Source of the DNA: an uncultured Bacteroidales bacterium
Lineage (GTDB): Bacteria > Bacteroidota > Bacteroidia > Bacteroidales > Muribaculaceae
Reading direction: 5' to 3'
DNA length: 16,884 nucleotides
Assembly: GCA_900552315.1 (NCBI GenBank)
Contig: URZM01000030.1
Coordinates: 1-16,884, forward strand
The notes under the pieces were generated by a model. The model did not search any database. It was not told the origin of the DNA and was given only the letters and a program-made list of their open reading frames with translations. The translations under genes were made by a program, and so were the position numbers. Below, in pieces: positions 1 to 7,329 of the stretch. Within the stretch, counting starts at the first letter, position 1. Every line of letters begins with the position of its first letter.

Positions 1-2042
1 TGGTGGCGTGCGCGTGTGCCGTGAGCGCGGATGCTTGCTGGGAGCCGGCATACGAGACAGGGACTCCCCTCATGTATCATTTCTATAACGCGGCGGAGCT
101 TGGAAACACCACGGAAAGCCAGAAAGCAAGGAACATAGCCCTGTGGCAGGAGTTGGCGAACATGTACAATCCAGCCGGAGGCATGTACATTCCGGCCGGA
201 GATGTGGAGAAGGCTGTGTATGGCACTACGCTGGCGGAGCTTCGCGAGGCGTTTTCCGGTGGGAGCTACAGTGGCGGTAACCGCTTTCTGGAATGGCTCG
301 GAAGATGGGATTCTGTCGAGGGTAGGAATTTTTTGCTGCTTGCCAAAGAGGTGGAGGAGCTGCGGGCGGCCCGGCTGGACGCTTGGTATTATCCGTCGGA
401 CCGAAGGGGATATGACCGTCTGAGCCAGGAGGAGGCGCGTTTCGAGGACGTGCTGCGGCGCTGCAAGGCGTATCTGACGAAGGAGGAGAACGGACGCATA
501 AGCCATTTCGGCGACCGTTATGCTTTCCAGGGTATGCGTGTGCTGCGTACCTTGAAGCGTTATCAGGAGGCCATAGACTGGTATGAGGAGTATATGGACT
601 GGCGTGATGACAGCAACCTGTTCAAGCAGATGGCGCGCCACTATCTGGCCGGATGCCTGGTGAACACTGGACGCGAGAGAGAAGGGGAGAAGATATTCGC
701 CGAGCTTGGAGATTTCATGAGCATAGGGGGCGCTGACTGGGAGGAGAAGATGGCGGGAATGAATCCGGAGAACGGGTCGTTCAAAAGCAGGCTGAACGGT
801 CTGATAGGCTATGGAGACGAGATCGACAACGTCTATTACCTGAGGGTTGCGGACGCGGCGTTGTCCTCGCCGGAGGTTGTGCACCGTGGCGACTGGCTAT
901 ATCTGAAAGCGTTTGTGGAGTATCATTATATGAGGGATTTACGGCAGTCGGCGGAGTATATCTCTCAGGCGTTGAGGGAGAGCTTCTCGACGCCTGAGAT
1001 GGCTGAAGACGCACGAGTCTTCGACATCTGCGTGCGCGCGGACCTGGACCGCACGGGCCGGAGTTTAGGGGAGGATGTGGCGTGGCTGTATGAGCATCGC
1101 CGGTATGACTTGCGGCCGCTGTGGCTGTATGTGGTGCCGTCGCTGCTGCGACAGGGGCGCCGGGCCGAGGCGATGCTCGTGGCCAATGTGGGCACCGGGA
1201 GGGAGAATACAACGGTCCCGTTTTTGTGGGAGATGGTCGATTACTCACATCCCGGGGTGCAGATGATGCTGTCGGGGAGCGTGGCGGACATGGAGGAGTA
1301 TATGCGCCTGCTGCGGGACGGCAACGGTGCGACTGTGCGGAGGCTGAGAGGATTGGTGAACCAGGATGATGATTACCTGAATGAGATAGCCGGGACTCTG
1401 TGTCTGCGCGAGGGAAGGTATGAGGAGGCCGTGAGGTATCTGGAGAAGGTGTCGCTGCTGCTTCAGTTCAGGCAGGGGATTTATCGGGACGGATATCTGG
1501 ATCCTGATCCGTTTGTGTATTATGACGGGGTGTGGGACAAACGTCCGGTGGCGCGTTACCGCCGTCTGGGAGCTGAGAGCGTGAAGGGCCGGTTTGACGC
1601 TAAACTTCGGTTTGGCCGACGCATGGTGGAGCTGGAGCGAATAATGCGCACTGAACGGGATGCGGACAAACGCGCCATGGCAGGGCTGGAGTATGAGTCG
1701 GGACGCTACAATTCGTTTACGGTGTGCTGGGCGCTGACGCAGTATTGGCTGATGGCGGAGGGTCCTGACAAGCCATACGTTTACTCGTTCAGGAGCTGGG
1801 ACACCTCACGCGAGGCCGGGTATCTGGTGAACCGGCCCAGGGAGTATGTGAGTGTGGTCACGGACTATGCGCCGCATATCACGAAATACAGGTATGCCTT
1901 GCGTGGGGCTGACGCCAAGGCGAAGGTGTGCCTGTGGATGCGGGAGTACAGGACTGTGGCGCGGCTGTATCCGGATTCACCGGAGGGCGAGTATCTGGCT
2001 TCGCATTGCGACGGATGGGAGGATTGGATACGGGGACGGTGA
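1..2042 (+). CDS. Large secreted helical-repeat (TPR-like) protein, 5' partial
   Basis: About 680 residues are visible and the true start lies before the window. The first visible residues (ACACAVSADA) look like the end of a signal peptide, followed by CWEPAYETGT near the mature N-terminus, so export to periplasm or outer membrane is inferred. The GTG at position 3 is probably an internal valine codon. The rest is helical and rich in Trp, Tyr, Arg and Glu, with degenerate TPR-like pairs such as RYQEAIDWYEEYM and GRYEEAVRYLEKVS. Near the C-terminus RYNSFTVCWALTQYW resembles a conserved block I recall from large uncharacterised Bacteroidetes secreted proteins of this length. No catalytic motif is seen. 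The stop is at 2040-2042. The gene downstream has its own promoter. Exact function is unknown; a scaffold or protein-binding role is the usual guess for such repeats. Confidence 0.75.
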   Translation, partial: VACACAVSADACWEPAYETGTPLMYHFYNAAELGNTTESQKARNIALWQELANMYNPAGGMYIPAGDVEKAVYGTTLAELREAFSGGSYSGGNRFLEWLGRWDSVEGRNFLLLAKEVEELRAARLDAWYYPSDRRGYDRLSQEEARFEDVLRRCKAYLTKEENGRISHFGDRYAFQGMRVLRTLKRYQEAIDWYEEYMDWRDDSNLFKQMARHYLAGCLVNTGREREGEKIFAELGDFMSIGGADWEEKMAGMNPENGSFKSRLNGLIGYGDEIDNVYYLRVADAALSSPEVVHRGDWLYLKAFVEYHYMRDLRQSAEYISQALRESFSTPEMAEDARVFDICVRADLDRTGRSLGEDVAWLYEHRRYDLRPLWLYVVPSLLRQGRRAEAMLVANVGTGRENTTVPFLWEMVDYSHPGVQMMLSGSVADMEEYMRLLRDGNGATVRRLRGLVNQDDDYLNEIAGTLCLREGRYEEAVRYLEKVSLLLQFRQGIYRDGYLDPDPFVYYDGVWDKRPVARYRRLGAESVKGRFDAKLRFGRRMVELERIMRTERDADKRAMAGLEYESGRYNSFTVCWALTQYWLMAEGPDKPYVYSFRSWDTSREAGYLVNRPREYVSVVTDYAPHITKYRYALRGADAKAKVCLWMREYRTVARLYPDSPEGEYLASHCDGWEDWIRGR

Positions 2043-2077
2043 TAGGAAGTAATGTATAAAGGGTGGGACGGCCCTTC

Positions 2078-2095
2078 GCATGCCCAGGGGCATGC
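2078..2095. other. Short GC-rich inverted repeat after the helical-repeat gene
   Basis: GCATGCCC at 2078-2085 pairs with GGGCATGC at 2088-2095, only about 36 bases after the stop of the preceding gene. It could form a tight hairpin at the end of that transcript. No T-run follows, so it is not a convincing intrinsic terminator, though it may protect the 3' end. Confidence 0.35.
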
Positions 2096-2152
2096 CCGAG
2101 GTGGCTTGTGATAATTCGGGGCGGGGGATTGATGGACGATGGGAGTAAGGGT

Positions 2153-2287
2153 AATGAGAGCAATGAGGGGGATGAGAGTGATGAGGGTGATGAGAGTGAT
2201 GAGAGGGATGAGAGTGATGAGAGTAATGAGAGTAATGAGAGTGATGAGAGTGATGAGAGTAATGAGAGTAATGAGAGGGATGAGGGT
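2153..2287. repeat. 9-bp tandem repeat array, 15 units, C-free on + strand
   Basis: Fifteen contiguous 9-base units fit the consensus (G/A)ATGAG(A/G)G(T/G/C); only unit positions 1, 7 and 9 vary. Degenerate units extend upstream to about 2135. A higher-order duplication is visible: the four units at 2207-2242 repeat at 2243-2278 with one difference in 36 bases. The + strand has no C from 2162 to 2302, so the strands are strongly asymmetric. The unit length is a multiple of three, so several frames stay open; they read as Asp/Asn-Glu-Ser, Met-Arg-Val, or His-Ser-Tyr repeats on the minus strand, and are probably not genes. The array occupies the intergenic gap 2043-2354, just upstream of the promoter at 2299-2329. 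Confidence 0.93.
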
Positions 2288-2298
2288 GAGTATGGGGG

Positions 2299-2329
2299 TT
2301 GGCGGGTTGGCGGATTTTTTGTAATTTTG
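2299..2329 (+). promoter_or_regulatory. Bacteroidetes-type promoter for the coiled-coil protein
   Basis: TTGG at 2299-2302 as the -33 element, a 19-base spacer, and TAATTTTG at 2322-2329 as the -7 element match the phylum consensus TTTG-N19-TAnnTTTG. Transcription would begin near 2336, leaving a leader of about 20 bases before the ATG at 2355. The -33 half is one base off consensus; the -7 half is perfect. Confidence 0.7.
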
Positions 2330-2354
2330 CGGAAATTATTAATTGCAAATCATA

Positions 2355-2741
2355 ATGACAAGGAAGGAGACTATTGACAGGTATATCGATTCGTTTCTGA
2401 AGGGGCGCAGCCAGAACGCCATCGAGCGTTTCCGCTCGAAGGCTGAGCATTTGCAGTATGCCTCGATAATGCAGTGGCGCCGCCGCATGCGCAAGATGGA
2501 GAATACGCCCAAGAGCACCAGGGAGATTCTGGAGACGTTGCATCGCGCGGTGTCGCTGATAGAGAACGCGCCTGAAGTATCGGATACGGATTTGCAGGCC
2601 ATAGACGCGGAGCTTGACACTCTGCGCAGGGCCGCCGACGAGTGCCATGAACGTACACGCACGCGTCGCATCTCTGAGCTGGAGGAGCAGCAGCGGCGTA
2701 TAAACGAGCAGCTGGAGCAGTTAAAGGGCAACGGTTTCTGA
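2355..2741 (+). CDS. Small basic coiled-coil protein, unknown function
   Basis: A 128-residue protein with no signal peptide or membrane segment, so probably cytoplasmic. The N-terminal half is basic (MTRKETIDRYIDSFLKGR, then QWRRRMRKMENTPKS). The middle is amphipathic helix, and the end (ISELEEQQRRINEQLEQLK) is a short heptad-like coiled coil. I do not recognise the family. ATG 2355 is preferred over the in-frame TTG at 2343, which would sit almost on the predicted transcription start. The last 21 bases, including the stop, overlap the 3' end of the convergent lptFG gene, and no terminator separates them. Coding is supported by the dedicated promoter and by a charge pattern sensible for a folded protein, but no homologue is known to me. 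Confidence 0.68.
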   Translation: MTRKETIDRYIDSFLKGRSQNAIERFRSKAEHLQYASIMQWRRRMRKMENTPKSTREILETLHRAVSLIENAPEVSDTDLQAIDAELDTLRRAADECHERTRTRRISELEEQQRRINEQLEQLKGNGF

Positions 2742-4727
2742 GATTTCCGACTCAGGGTTGTCGGAATCGGTGTCGCCGCTCGTCGTTTCTGCGGAATCGG
2801 GAACGTCAGTATCGGGACCTTGCGTGCCGTCGTCGGCAAGCAGGGTCTCTATTTTTTCGCTGACACGTGTGGTGGTCTTGACCTCTTTGAGTAGACGTGC
2901 CTGTTTCCATGCGCCCATGAGCCACACGGGGATGCTGAGGGGGAAGAGGACCATGGCGAGTATGCTTTGCCACAGTTTGCGCGCGGGCCGGTATATCCAC
3001 AAGGCATTGATTACGGGATAGTCGAAGAGCTGCTGCACCACGGCCTTGTCGCGGCAGTCGGTTAGGTATTCCACGGTGTCGTCTATGCTCTCTCCGAGGG
3101 CCTGGACGGCATGTACGGGCAAGCCGGTGAACCAGTAGCGGAAGAAGAACTGGGGCCTGCGCCGCATGGCGAGCAGCTGGGCGGCACTGCCTTTGACCCC
3201 GGCCACCATGGCCAAGGCGCGAGGCTGCGATATGTCGTTGATGATGACTTCCTTGTATTCCACCTTGCGGGTCTGCCTCATTCCGAACAGCTTGGAGAGC
3301 AGGTTGCGGTAGGCGTCGGGGTTGAAGACAGCCGAGTCGTTCATAGCCTTCCAGGTGACGTATATGCCGAGCGGGGCGAGAATCACGGTTGAGATCCACA
3401 TGCCTTCGACTACGGGCCAGTGTCCGTCGCGGGCCATCTTGTAGCCGGTGTTGTCGATGATGTAATATATGATGAAGAGAATAACCGAAATCACCAGGGG
3501 GGTGCCGAGTCCTCCTTTGCGGATAATGGCTCCGAGGGGTGCGCCTATGAAGAAGAATATGAGGCAAGCCACCGAGAGGGTGAATTTTTTCATCAGCTCG
3601 ATTTCGTGGCGGCGTATGGACGTGAGGTCGTCCTTCATGGTCTGGATCTTGAACTGGGCGTCGGCGATCTGTGTCTTGGCCTTGGCTGTGGCCTGCGAGA
3701 GAATCATCTCCTGCTTTGAGGCGGGAACCTGCCTGAGCAGGGAGTCGAGGTCCAGGGGGCCGGAAGGCATGGCCACGGCCTTGTATGGCAGCGGGGCGTG
3801 GGTGGCGGAGTCAAGCTCTACCTTCACGCCGCCGTATGGGAGTCGGCGCAGATATGAGGCGTACATGTTGCCGGCGCTGTCCACGCGCTGCTGCACGGAG
3901 TCTATGGTGTGGCGCAGCTCTGCCATGTCCTTGCCTACATATTGCTTCTTCATGCCCTCCTCGCTGAGGCGGTTGAAACCGGCGTCGAACTGGATGAGCA
4001 GCTCCTTGTCCTTGAATGTCTCGCGCCTGAAAGGGACGTTCTGTCCGGAGGTGTTCTGGTTCTGGAGGTTGTCGAACTGCTCGCCGTTCCAGAGGTGCAG
4101 ATACAGGTGTTTCATGTCCTTTGTGAAGGCGAGCTGAGCCGAGTCGGCGCGCAGGATTGTGCCCTTGTCGTAGCCTTTGCTCACGTCATATATCATGGGC
4201 TGGCGCAGTATGCCCGTCTCCTTGTTCTTGCTCTGCACAAAGATGTTGTATCCGGGAATCTGGTCATAGAACACCCCCTCGGGAATCTCCAGCTCAGGGC
4301 TTTTCTGCTTCATGGAGAAGAGGAGTGTCCACATCTTGACCTGCGCCCTCGGCAGCACGTCGTTCTGGAAATAGAAGGCCCCGACGGCGACGCCGCTTAT
4401 GAGTATTATGAGCGGGGCCATGACGCGCAACAGGCTTATGCCGGCGGCCTTCATGGCTGTCAGCTCGAATTTCTCGCCGAGGTTGCCGAAAGTCATGAGC
4501 GAGGCCAGGAGAATGGCCAGGGGGAGGGCCATGGGGACAAGCGTGACGGCGGCATAGAAGAACAGTTCGCCGAGCACCTCCATGCTCAGGCCCTTGCCCA
4601 CGAGGTCGTCTATGTATTTCCAGAGGAACTGCATGAGGACGATGAAGAGCACGATGAAGAATGTCATCGCGAACAGGGGCAGGAATGTCTTCAATATGAA
4701 GATATGCAGGCGTTTAACTATGCGCAT
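2721..4727 (-). CDS. LptF/LptG (YjgP/YjgQ) family LPS export permease
   Basis: This 668-residue inner-membrane protein belongs to the LptF/LptG family, whose members work with the LptB ATPase to extract lipopolysaccharide from the inner membrane and push it along the Lpt bridge. Membrane segments lie at about residues 12-35, 52-80 and 98-120. A periplasmic beta domain follows (about 125-260), then a helical stretch to about 380, then segments at about 382-402, 409-425 and 440-460. That is the family's three-plus-three layout. The sequence FGNLGEKFELTAMKAAGIS (80-98) is the characteristic cytoplasmic loop that contacts LptB. Beyond residue 465 there is an extra region of about 200 residues with a hydrophobic stretch at 588-605 and an Asp/Ser/Glu-rich tail. 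Whether it acts as LptF or LptG cannot be told, so no symbol is given. It shares a divergent promoter region with pta. Confidence 0.93.
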   Translation of the reverse strand: MRIVKRLHIFILKTFLPLFAMTFFIVLFIVLMQFLWKYIDDLVGKGLSMEVLGELFFYAAVTLVPMALPLAILLASLMTFGNLGEKFELTAMKAAGISLLRVMAPLIILISGVAVGAFYFQNDVLPRAQVKMWTLLFSMKQKSPELEIPEGVFYDQIPGYNIFVQSKNKETGILRQPMIYDVSKGYDKGTILRADSAQLAFTKDMKHLYLHLWNGEQFDNLQNQNTSGQNVPFRRETFKDKELLIQFDAGFNRLSEEGMKKQYVGKDMAELRHTIDSVQQRVDSAGNMYASYLRRLPYGGVKVELDSATHAPLPYKAVAMPSGPLDLDSLLRQVPASKQEMILSQATAKAKTQIADAQFKIQTMKDDLTSIRRHEIELMKKFTLSVACLIFFFIGAPLGAIIRKGGLGTPLVISVILFIIYYIIDNTGYKMARDGHWPVVEGMWISTVILAPLGIYVTWKAMNDSAVFNPDAYRNLLSKLFGMRQTRKVEYKEVIINDISQPRALAMVAGVKGSAAQLLAMRRRPQFFFRYWFTGLPVHAVQALGESIDDTVEYLTDCRDKAVVQQLFDYPVINALWIYRPARKLWQSILAMVLFPLSIPVWLMGAWKQARLLKEVKTTTRVSEKIETLLADDGTQGPDTDVPDSAETTSGDTDSDNPESEISETVAL

Positions 4728-4768
4728 GGTTCAGTGACGGGAGCATGTGGCGTCCCGTTTCGGGAGCG

Positions 4769-4799
4769 TAAAGTTACGAATAATTTGTGGTTCGGCAAA
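4769..4799 (-). promoter_or_regulatory. Promoter of the LptF/LptG permease (minus strand)
   Basis: Read on the minus strand, TTTG (complement of 4796-4799), a 19-base spacer and TAACTTTA (complement of 4769-4776) match the Bacteroidetes consensus except for the last base of the -7 box. The predicted transcript has a leader of about 35 bases before the ATG at 4727. It interlocks with the pta promoter on the other strand. Confidence 0.68.
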
Positions 4800-4813
4800 T
4801 ATTTCGTAACTTT
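4770..4813. repeat. 18-bp inverted repeat spanning both divergent promoters
   Basis: AAAGTTACGAATAATTTG at 4770-4787 and CAAATATTTCGTAACTTT at 4796-4813 are reverse complements with two mismatches, around an 8-base centre. Each arm contains the -33 element of one promoter and the -7 element of the opposite promoter, so the symmetry itself creates a bidirectional promoter. It could also bind a dimeric regulator. Confidence 0.9.
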
Positions 4814-4814
4814 G
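4784..4814 (+). promoter_or_regulatory. Promoter of the pta-ackA operon
   Basis: TTTG at 4784-4787, a spacer of exactly 19 bases and TAACTTTG at 4807-4814 are a perfect match to the Bacteroidetes housekeeping consensus. The leader before the pta ATG is about 40 bases and has no obvious Shine-Dalgarno sequence, as is usual in this phylum. It is the best promoter in the window. Confidence 0.85.
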
Positions 4815-4859
4815 TATGTGATTAGACATACCCAAACTTATTATAATACCATAGAACCT

Positions 4860-5873
4860 ATGAACCTGTTTGAACGTCTGGCGCTTAAGGCTAAAGCCCA
4901 TCCTCAGCGCCTTGTACTCCCCGAAGGAACCGAACCCCGCACCTTGCAGGCCGCAGACCGCGTGTTGTCTGAGGGCCTTGCCAAAGTCATCCTGATCGGC
5001 AAGAAAGACGAGGTCATGTCCAAAGCCCGTGAGCTCGGACTTGAAAACATAGACAAAGCCACTGTGGTGGATCCTGACGACCGTGAGTTCACGGAGCCTT
5101 ACGCACAGCTTTTCTTCGAGCTTCGCAAGAAGAAGGGCGTCAGCCTGGAGGATGCCCGATATACGGTGAAGAACCCGCTGTATCTGGGCTGCCTCATGAT
5201 CAAGAACGGCGACGCCGACTGCCAGGTGGCGGGAGCCCTCTCCACTACGGGCAACGTGCTTCGCGCGGCCTTCCAGGTGCTGAAGACGAAGCCGGGCATC
5301 AGCGTGGTGAGCGGCGCGTTCATAATGTGCCTGCCGGAGAATGTACCTTACGGCACCGACCACATGCTTATCTTCGCGGACTGCGCGGTGGTGCCTGACC
5401 CCACGGCGGAGGAGCTGGCGCAGATAGCCGTCTCCACGGCCGCGACAGCCAAGGACATCGCCGGCATCGACCCTGTTGTGGCGATGCTCTCGTTCTCCAC
5501 GAAGGGCAGCGCCTCGCATGAGAGGGTGGACAAGGTGGTGCGCGCCACCGAGATAGCCCATGAGATGGATCCGTCGCTTAAAATCGACGGCGAGATGCAG
5601 AGCGACGCGGCGATAGTGCCCGGAGTCGGAGCCACGAAGGCCCCGGACAGCCCTGTGGCCGGCCATGCGAACACGCTGGTGTTCCCGAGCCTGGAGGTGG
5701 GCAACATAGCGTACAAGCTGGTGCAGCGTCTGGCCGGCGCCGGCGCCGTAGGCCCCATCTTGCAGGGACTTGCCGCCCCGGTCAACGACCTGAGCCGCGG
5801 CTGCCTCGTGGAGGATGTGTACAACACAATAATCGTGACCTGCAACCAGGCTATCGGCGAGAAAGGTCTCTGA
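4860..5873 (+). CDS. pta: Phosphate acetyltransferase, short form
   Basis: A 337-residue cytosolic enzyme that interconverts acetyl-CoA plus phosphate and acetyl phosphate plus CoA, the first step of the acetate pathway. The whole length is one PTA/PTB domain, as in the short class; the N-terminal regulatory domains of the roughly 700-residue enterobacterial Pta are absent. Family blocks include VLPEGTEPRTLQAADR (19-34), KPGISVVSGAFIM (144-156), ADCAVVPDPTAEELA (173-187), LSFSTKGSA (210-218), DGEMQSDAA (243-251) and FPSLEVGNIAYKLVQRL (275-291). ATG 4860 is chosen because MNLFERLALKAK is the normal enzyme N-terminus and the promoter ends just upstream; the frame stays open further upstream only as antisense of lptFG. 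ackA follows after 43 bases, forming the classic operon. Confidence 0.97.
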   Translation: MNLFERLALKAKAHPQRLVLPEGTEPRTLQAADRVLSEGLAKVILIGKKDEVMSKARELGLENIDKATVVDPDDREFTEPYAQLFFELRKKKGVSLEDARYTVKNPLYLGCLMIKNGDADCQVAGALSTTGNVLRAAFQVLKTKPGISVVSGAFIMCLPENVPYGTDHMLIFADCAVVPDPTAEELAQIAVSTAATAKDIAGIDPVVAMLSFSTKGSASHERVDKVVRATEIAHEMDPSLKIDGEMQSDAAIVPGVGATKAPDSPVAGHANTLVFPSLEVGNIAYKLVQRLAGAGAVGPILQGLAAPVNDLSRGCLVEDVYNTIIVTCNQAIGEKGL

Positions 5874-5916
5874 CCTGTCCGGTGCTTCATACAAATCCAT
5901 AAATCATAGAAATCCC

Positions 5917-7113
5917 ATGAAGATTTTAGTATTGAACTGCGGAAGCTCTTCCGTTAAATACAAGCTTATCGACTCCGAGAGCAAGGAGGTGCTCGCCGAG
6001 GGTGGCGTGGAGAAGGTGGGCTTGCCCGACTCTTTTCTCAAGTTCAAGCGTCCGGACGGCACGAAGGAGACCATCACGGTATCGATGCCTGACCACAAGG
6101 AGGCGGTTGCCAATATCCTGAAGATACTCACCGACCCCAAGGAGGGCGTCATCAAGTCATTCTCCGAGATAGACGCAGTGGGCCACCGCGTGGTGCACGG
6201 CATGGAGAAGTTCAACAAGAGCGTGCTCATCACTCCGGAGGTGATAGAGAAAATCAAGGAGTGCTACACAGTGGCTCCGCTCCACAATCCGGCCAACATG
6301 ACCGGCATAGAGGCTGTGACGGAGCTTCTGCCCGATGCTCCTCAGGTGGCCGTGTTCGACACCGCTTTCCACCAGACGATGCCCGCCAAGGCGTTCATGT
6401 ATGCGCTCCCTTATGAGGCTTACGCCAAGTACGGCGTACGTCGTTACGGATTCCATGGCACATCGCACCGTTATGTGTCACGCCGCGCCTGTGAGTTCCT
6501 GGGCGTTCCTTACGAGAGCCAGCGCATCATAACTTGCCATATAGGCAACGGAGGCTCCATCACGGCTATACGCGACGGCAAGAGCGTGGACACCTCCATG
6601 GGCCTCACCCCCACGGAGGGCCTGATGATGGGCACGCGCAGCGGCGATGTGGATCCGGGCGCGCTGGTTTATCTGGCCAAGCAGATGAACCTTGACGCCG
6701 ACGGGCTGCTGAAGCTCGTGAACAAGCAGAGCGGCGTGCTGGGCGTGACGGAGGTAAGCTCCGACATGCGTGACGTGGAAGACGCGATAGCCGCCGGGAA
6801 CGAGCGCGCGAAACTCGCCATGGACATGTATGAGCTTCGCATAATCAAGTATATCGGCGCGTATGCGGCCGAGCTTGGCGGTGTCGACATCATAGTCTTC
6901 ACCGGCGGCGTGGGCGAGAACCAGCTCGGCACGCGCGAGGTGGTATGTCGTCAGCTCGAGTTCCTCGGGGTTGATTTCGACCCGGATGCCAACAAGGCAC
7001 GCGGCAAGGAGGTGGAGCTGACACGCCCCGGCTCGAAGGTGCGCGTGGTGGTGATACCCACCGACGAGGAGCTTATGATAGCGGAGGATACCGCCGCCAT
7101 CGCAGGCCGCTGA
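5917..7113 (+). CDS. ackA: Acetate kinase
   Basis: A 398-residue cytosolic kinase converting acetyl phosphate and ADP to acetate and ATP, completing substrate-level ATP formation from acetyl-CoA made by pta just upstream. It belongs to the ASKHA fold. Residues known to matter in the Methanosarcina enzyme fall at the same positions here: Asn7, Arg91, Asp148, His180, Arg241 and Glu384. Signature stretches are LNCGSSSVKYKL (6-17), RYGFHGTSHRYVS (176-188), CHIGNGGSITAI (207-218), GLMMGTRSGDVDPG (235-248) and FTGGVGENQ (328-336). Full length with no defect. No promoter is visible in the 43-base gap after pta, so it is probably co-transcribed. A hairpin follows the stop at 7139-7163. Confidence 0.98.
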   Translation: MKILVLNCGSSSVKYKLIDSESKEVLAEGGVEKVGLPDSFLKFKRPDGTKETITVSMPDHKEAVANILKILTDPKEGVIKSFSEIDAVGHRVVHGMEKFNKSVLITPEVIEKIKECYTVAPLHNPANMTGIEAVTELLPDAPQVAVFDTAFHQTMPAKAFMYALPYEAYAKYGVRRYGFHGTSHRYVSRRACEFLGVPYESQRIITCHIGNGGSITAIRDGKSVDTSMGLTPTEGLMMGTRSGDVDPGALVYLAKQMNLDADGLLKLVNKQSGVLGVTEVSSDMRDVEDAIAAGNERAKLAMDMYELRIIKYIGAYAAELGGVDIIVFTGGVGENQLGTREVVCRQLEFLGVDFDPDANKARGKEVELTRPGSKVRVVVIPTDEELMIAEDTAAIAGR

Positions 7114-7138
7114 GACCGTTGATACAGTCTGACCATAG

Positions 7139-7166
7139 GCCCCGCAGGATCATCCTGCGGGGCTTT
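7139..7166 (+). terminator. Terminator after ackA
   Basis: GCCCCGCAGG at 7139-7148 pairs with CCTGCGGGGC at 7154-7163 around ATCAT, a very stable 10-bp stem 25 bases after the ackA stop. The T tract is short (TTTG), so termination may be partial, but the position and stem strength fit the end of the pta-ackA operon. Confidence 0.75.
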
Positions 7167-7197
7167 GTCATGTGCTATAGGGTGGGGCGGTCTTTAA

Positions 7198-7227
7198 TTT
7201 TTTTAACAGACGCGGTCTTAAACTTTG
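7198..7227 (+). promoter_or_regulatory. Weak candidate promoter for the outer-membrane barrel gene
   Basis: In the 216-base gap between ackA and the barrel gene, TAAACTTTG at 7219-7227 resembles a -7 box with one extra base, preceded by a T-rich run at 7198-7204. AACAGAC at 7205-7211 and GTCTGTT at 7241-7247 form a 7-bp inverted repeat around it. GCGGTCTT occurs at 7187-7194 and again at 7213-7220. GTAAAGACAG occurs at 7298-7307 and 7317-7326 just before the start codon. Each signal is weak alone. Confidence 0.35.
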
Positions 7228-7329
7228 TTCTGTACCCCTTGTCTGTTTTACGGTGGAGCGGTTCCCGGGCCTGGTTCTGCCGAATCCTCTCTCGTATGTA
7301 AAGACAGCATTTTATAGTAAAGACAGAAA

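Noticed and set aside
2153..2287. CRISPR-like array
   Set aside because: The repeat unit is 9 bp with no spacers and no cas genes nearby; it is a simple tandem repeat.
2132..2377. Acidic 81-residue frame (Asp/Asn-Glu-Ser repeats) from ATG 2132 through the repeat array, and the His/Ser/Tyr frame on the minus strand
   Set aside because: The 9-bp unit keeps every frame open by arithmetic; the frame crosses the promoter and start of the next gene and has no recognisable domain. Treated as a non-coding repeat.
3909..4859. Open + strand frame running into pta that would make a 654-residue protein
   Set aside because: It is antisense to lptFG, its peptide is His/Glu/Leu-rich low quality sequence, and it crosses the pta promoter. 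The real pta start at 4860 has a perfect promoter and the normal N-terminus.
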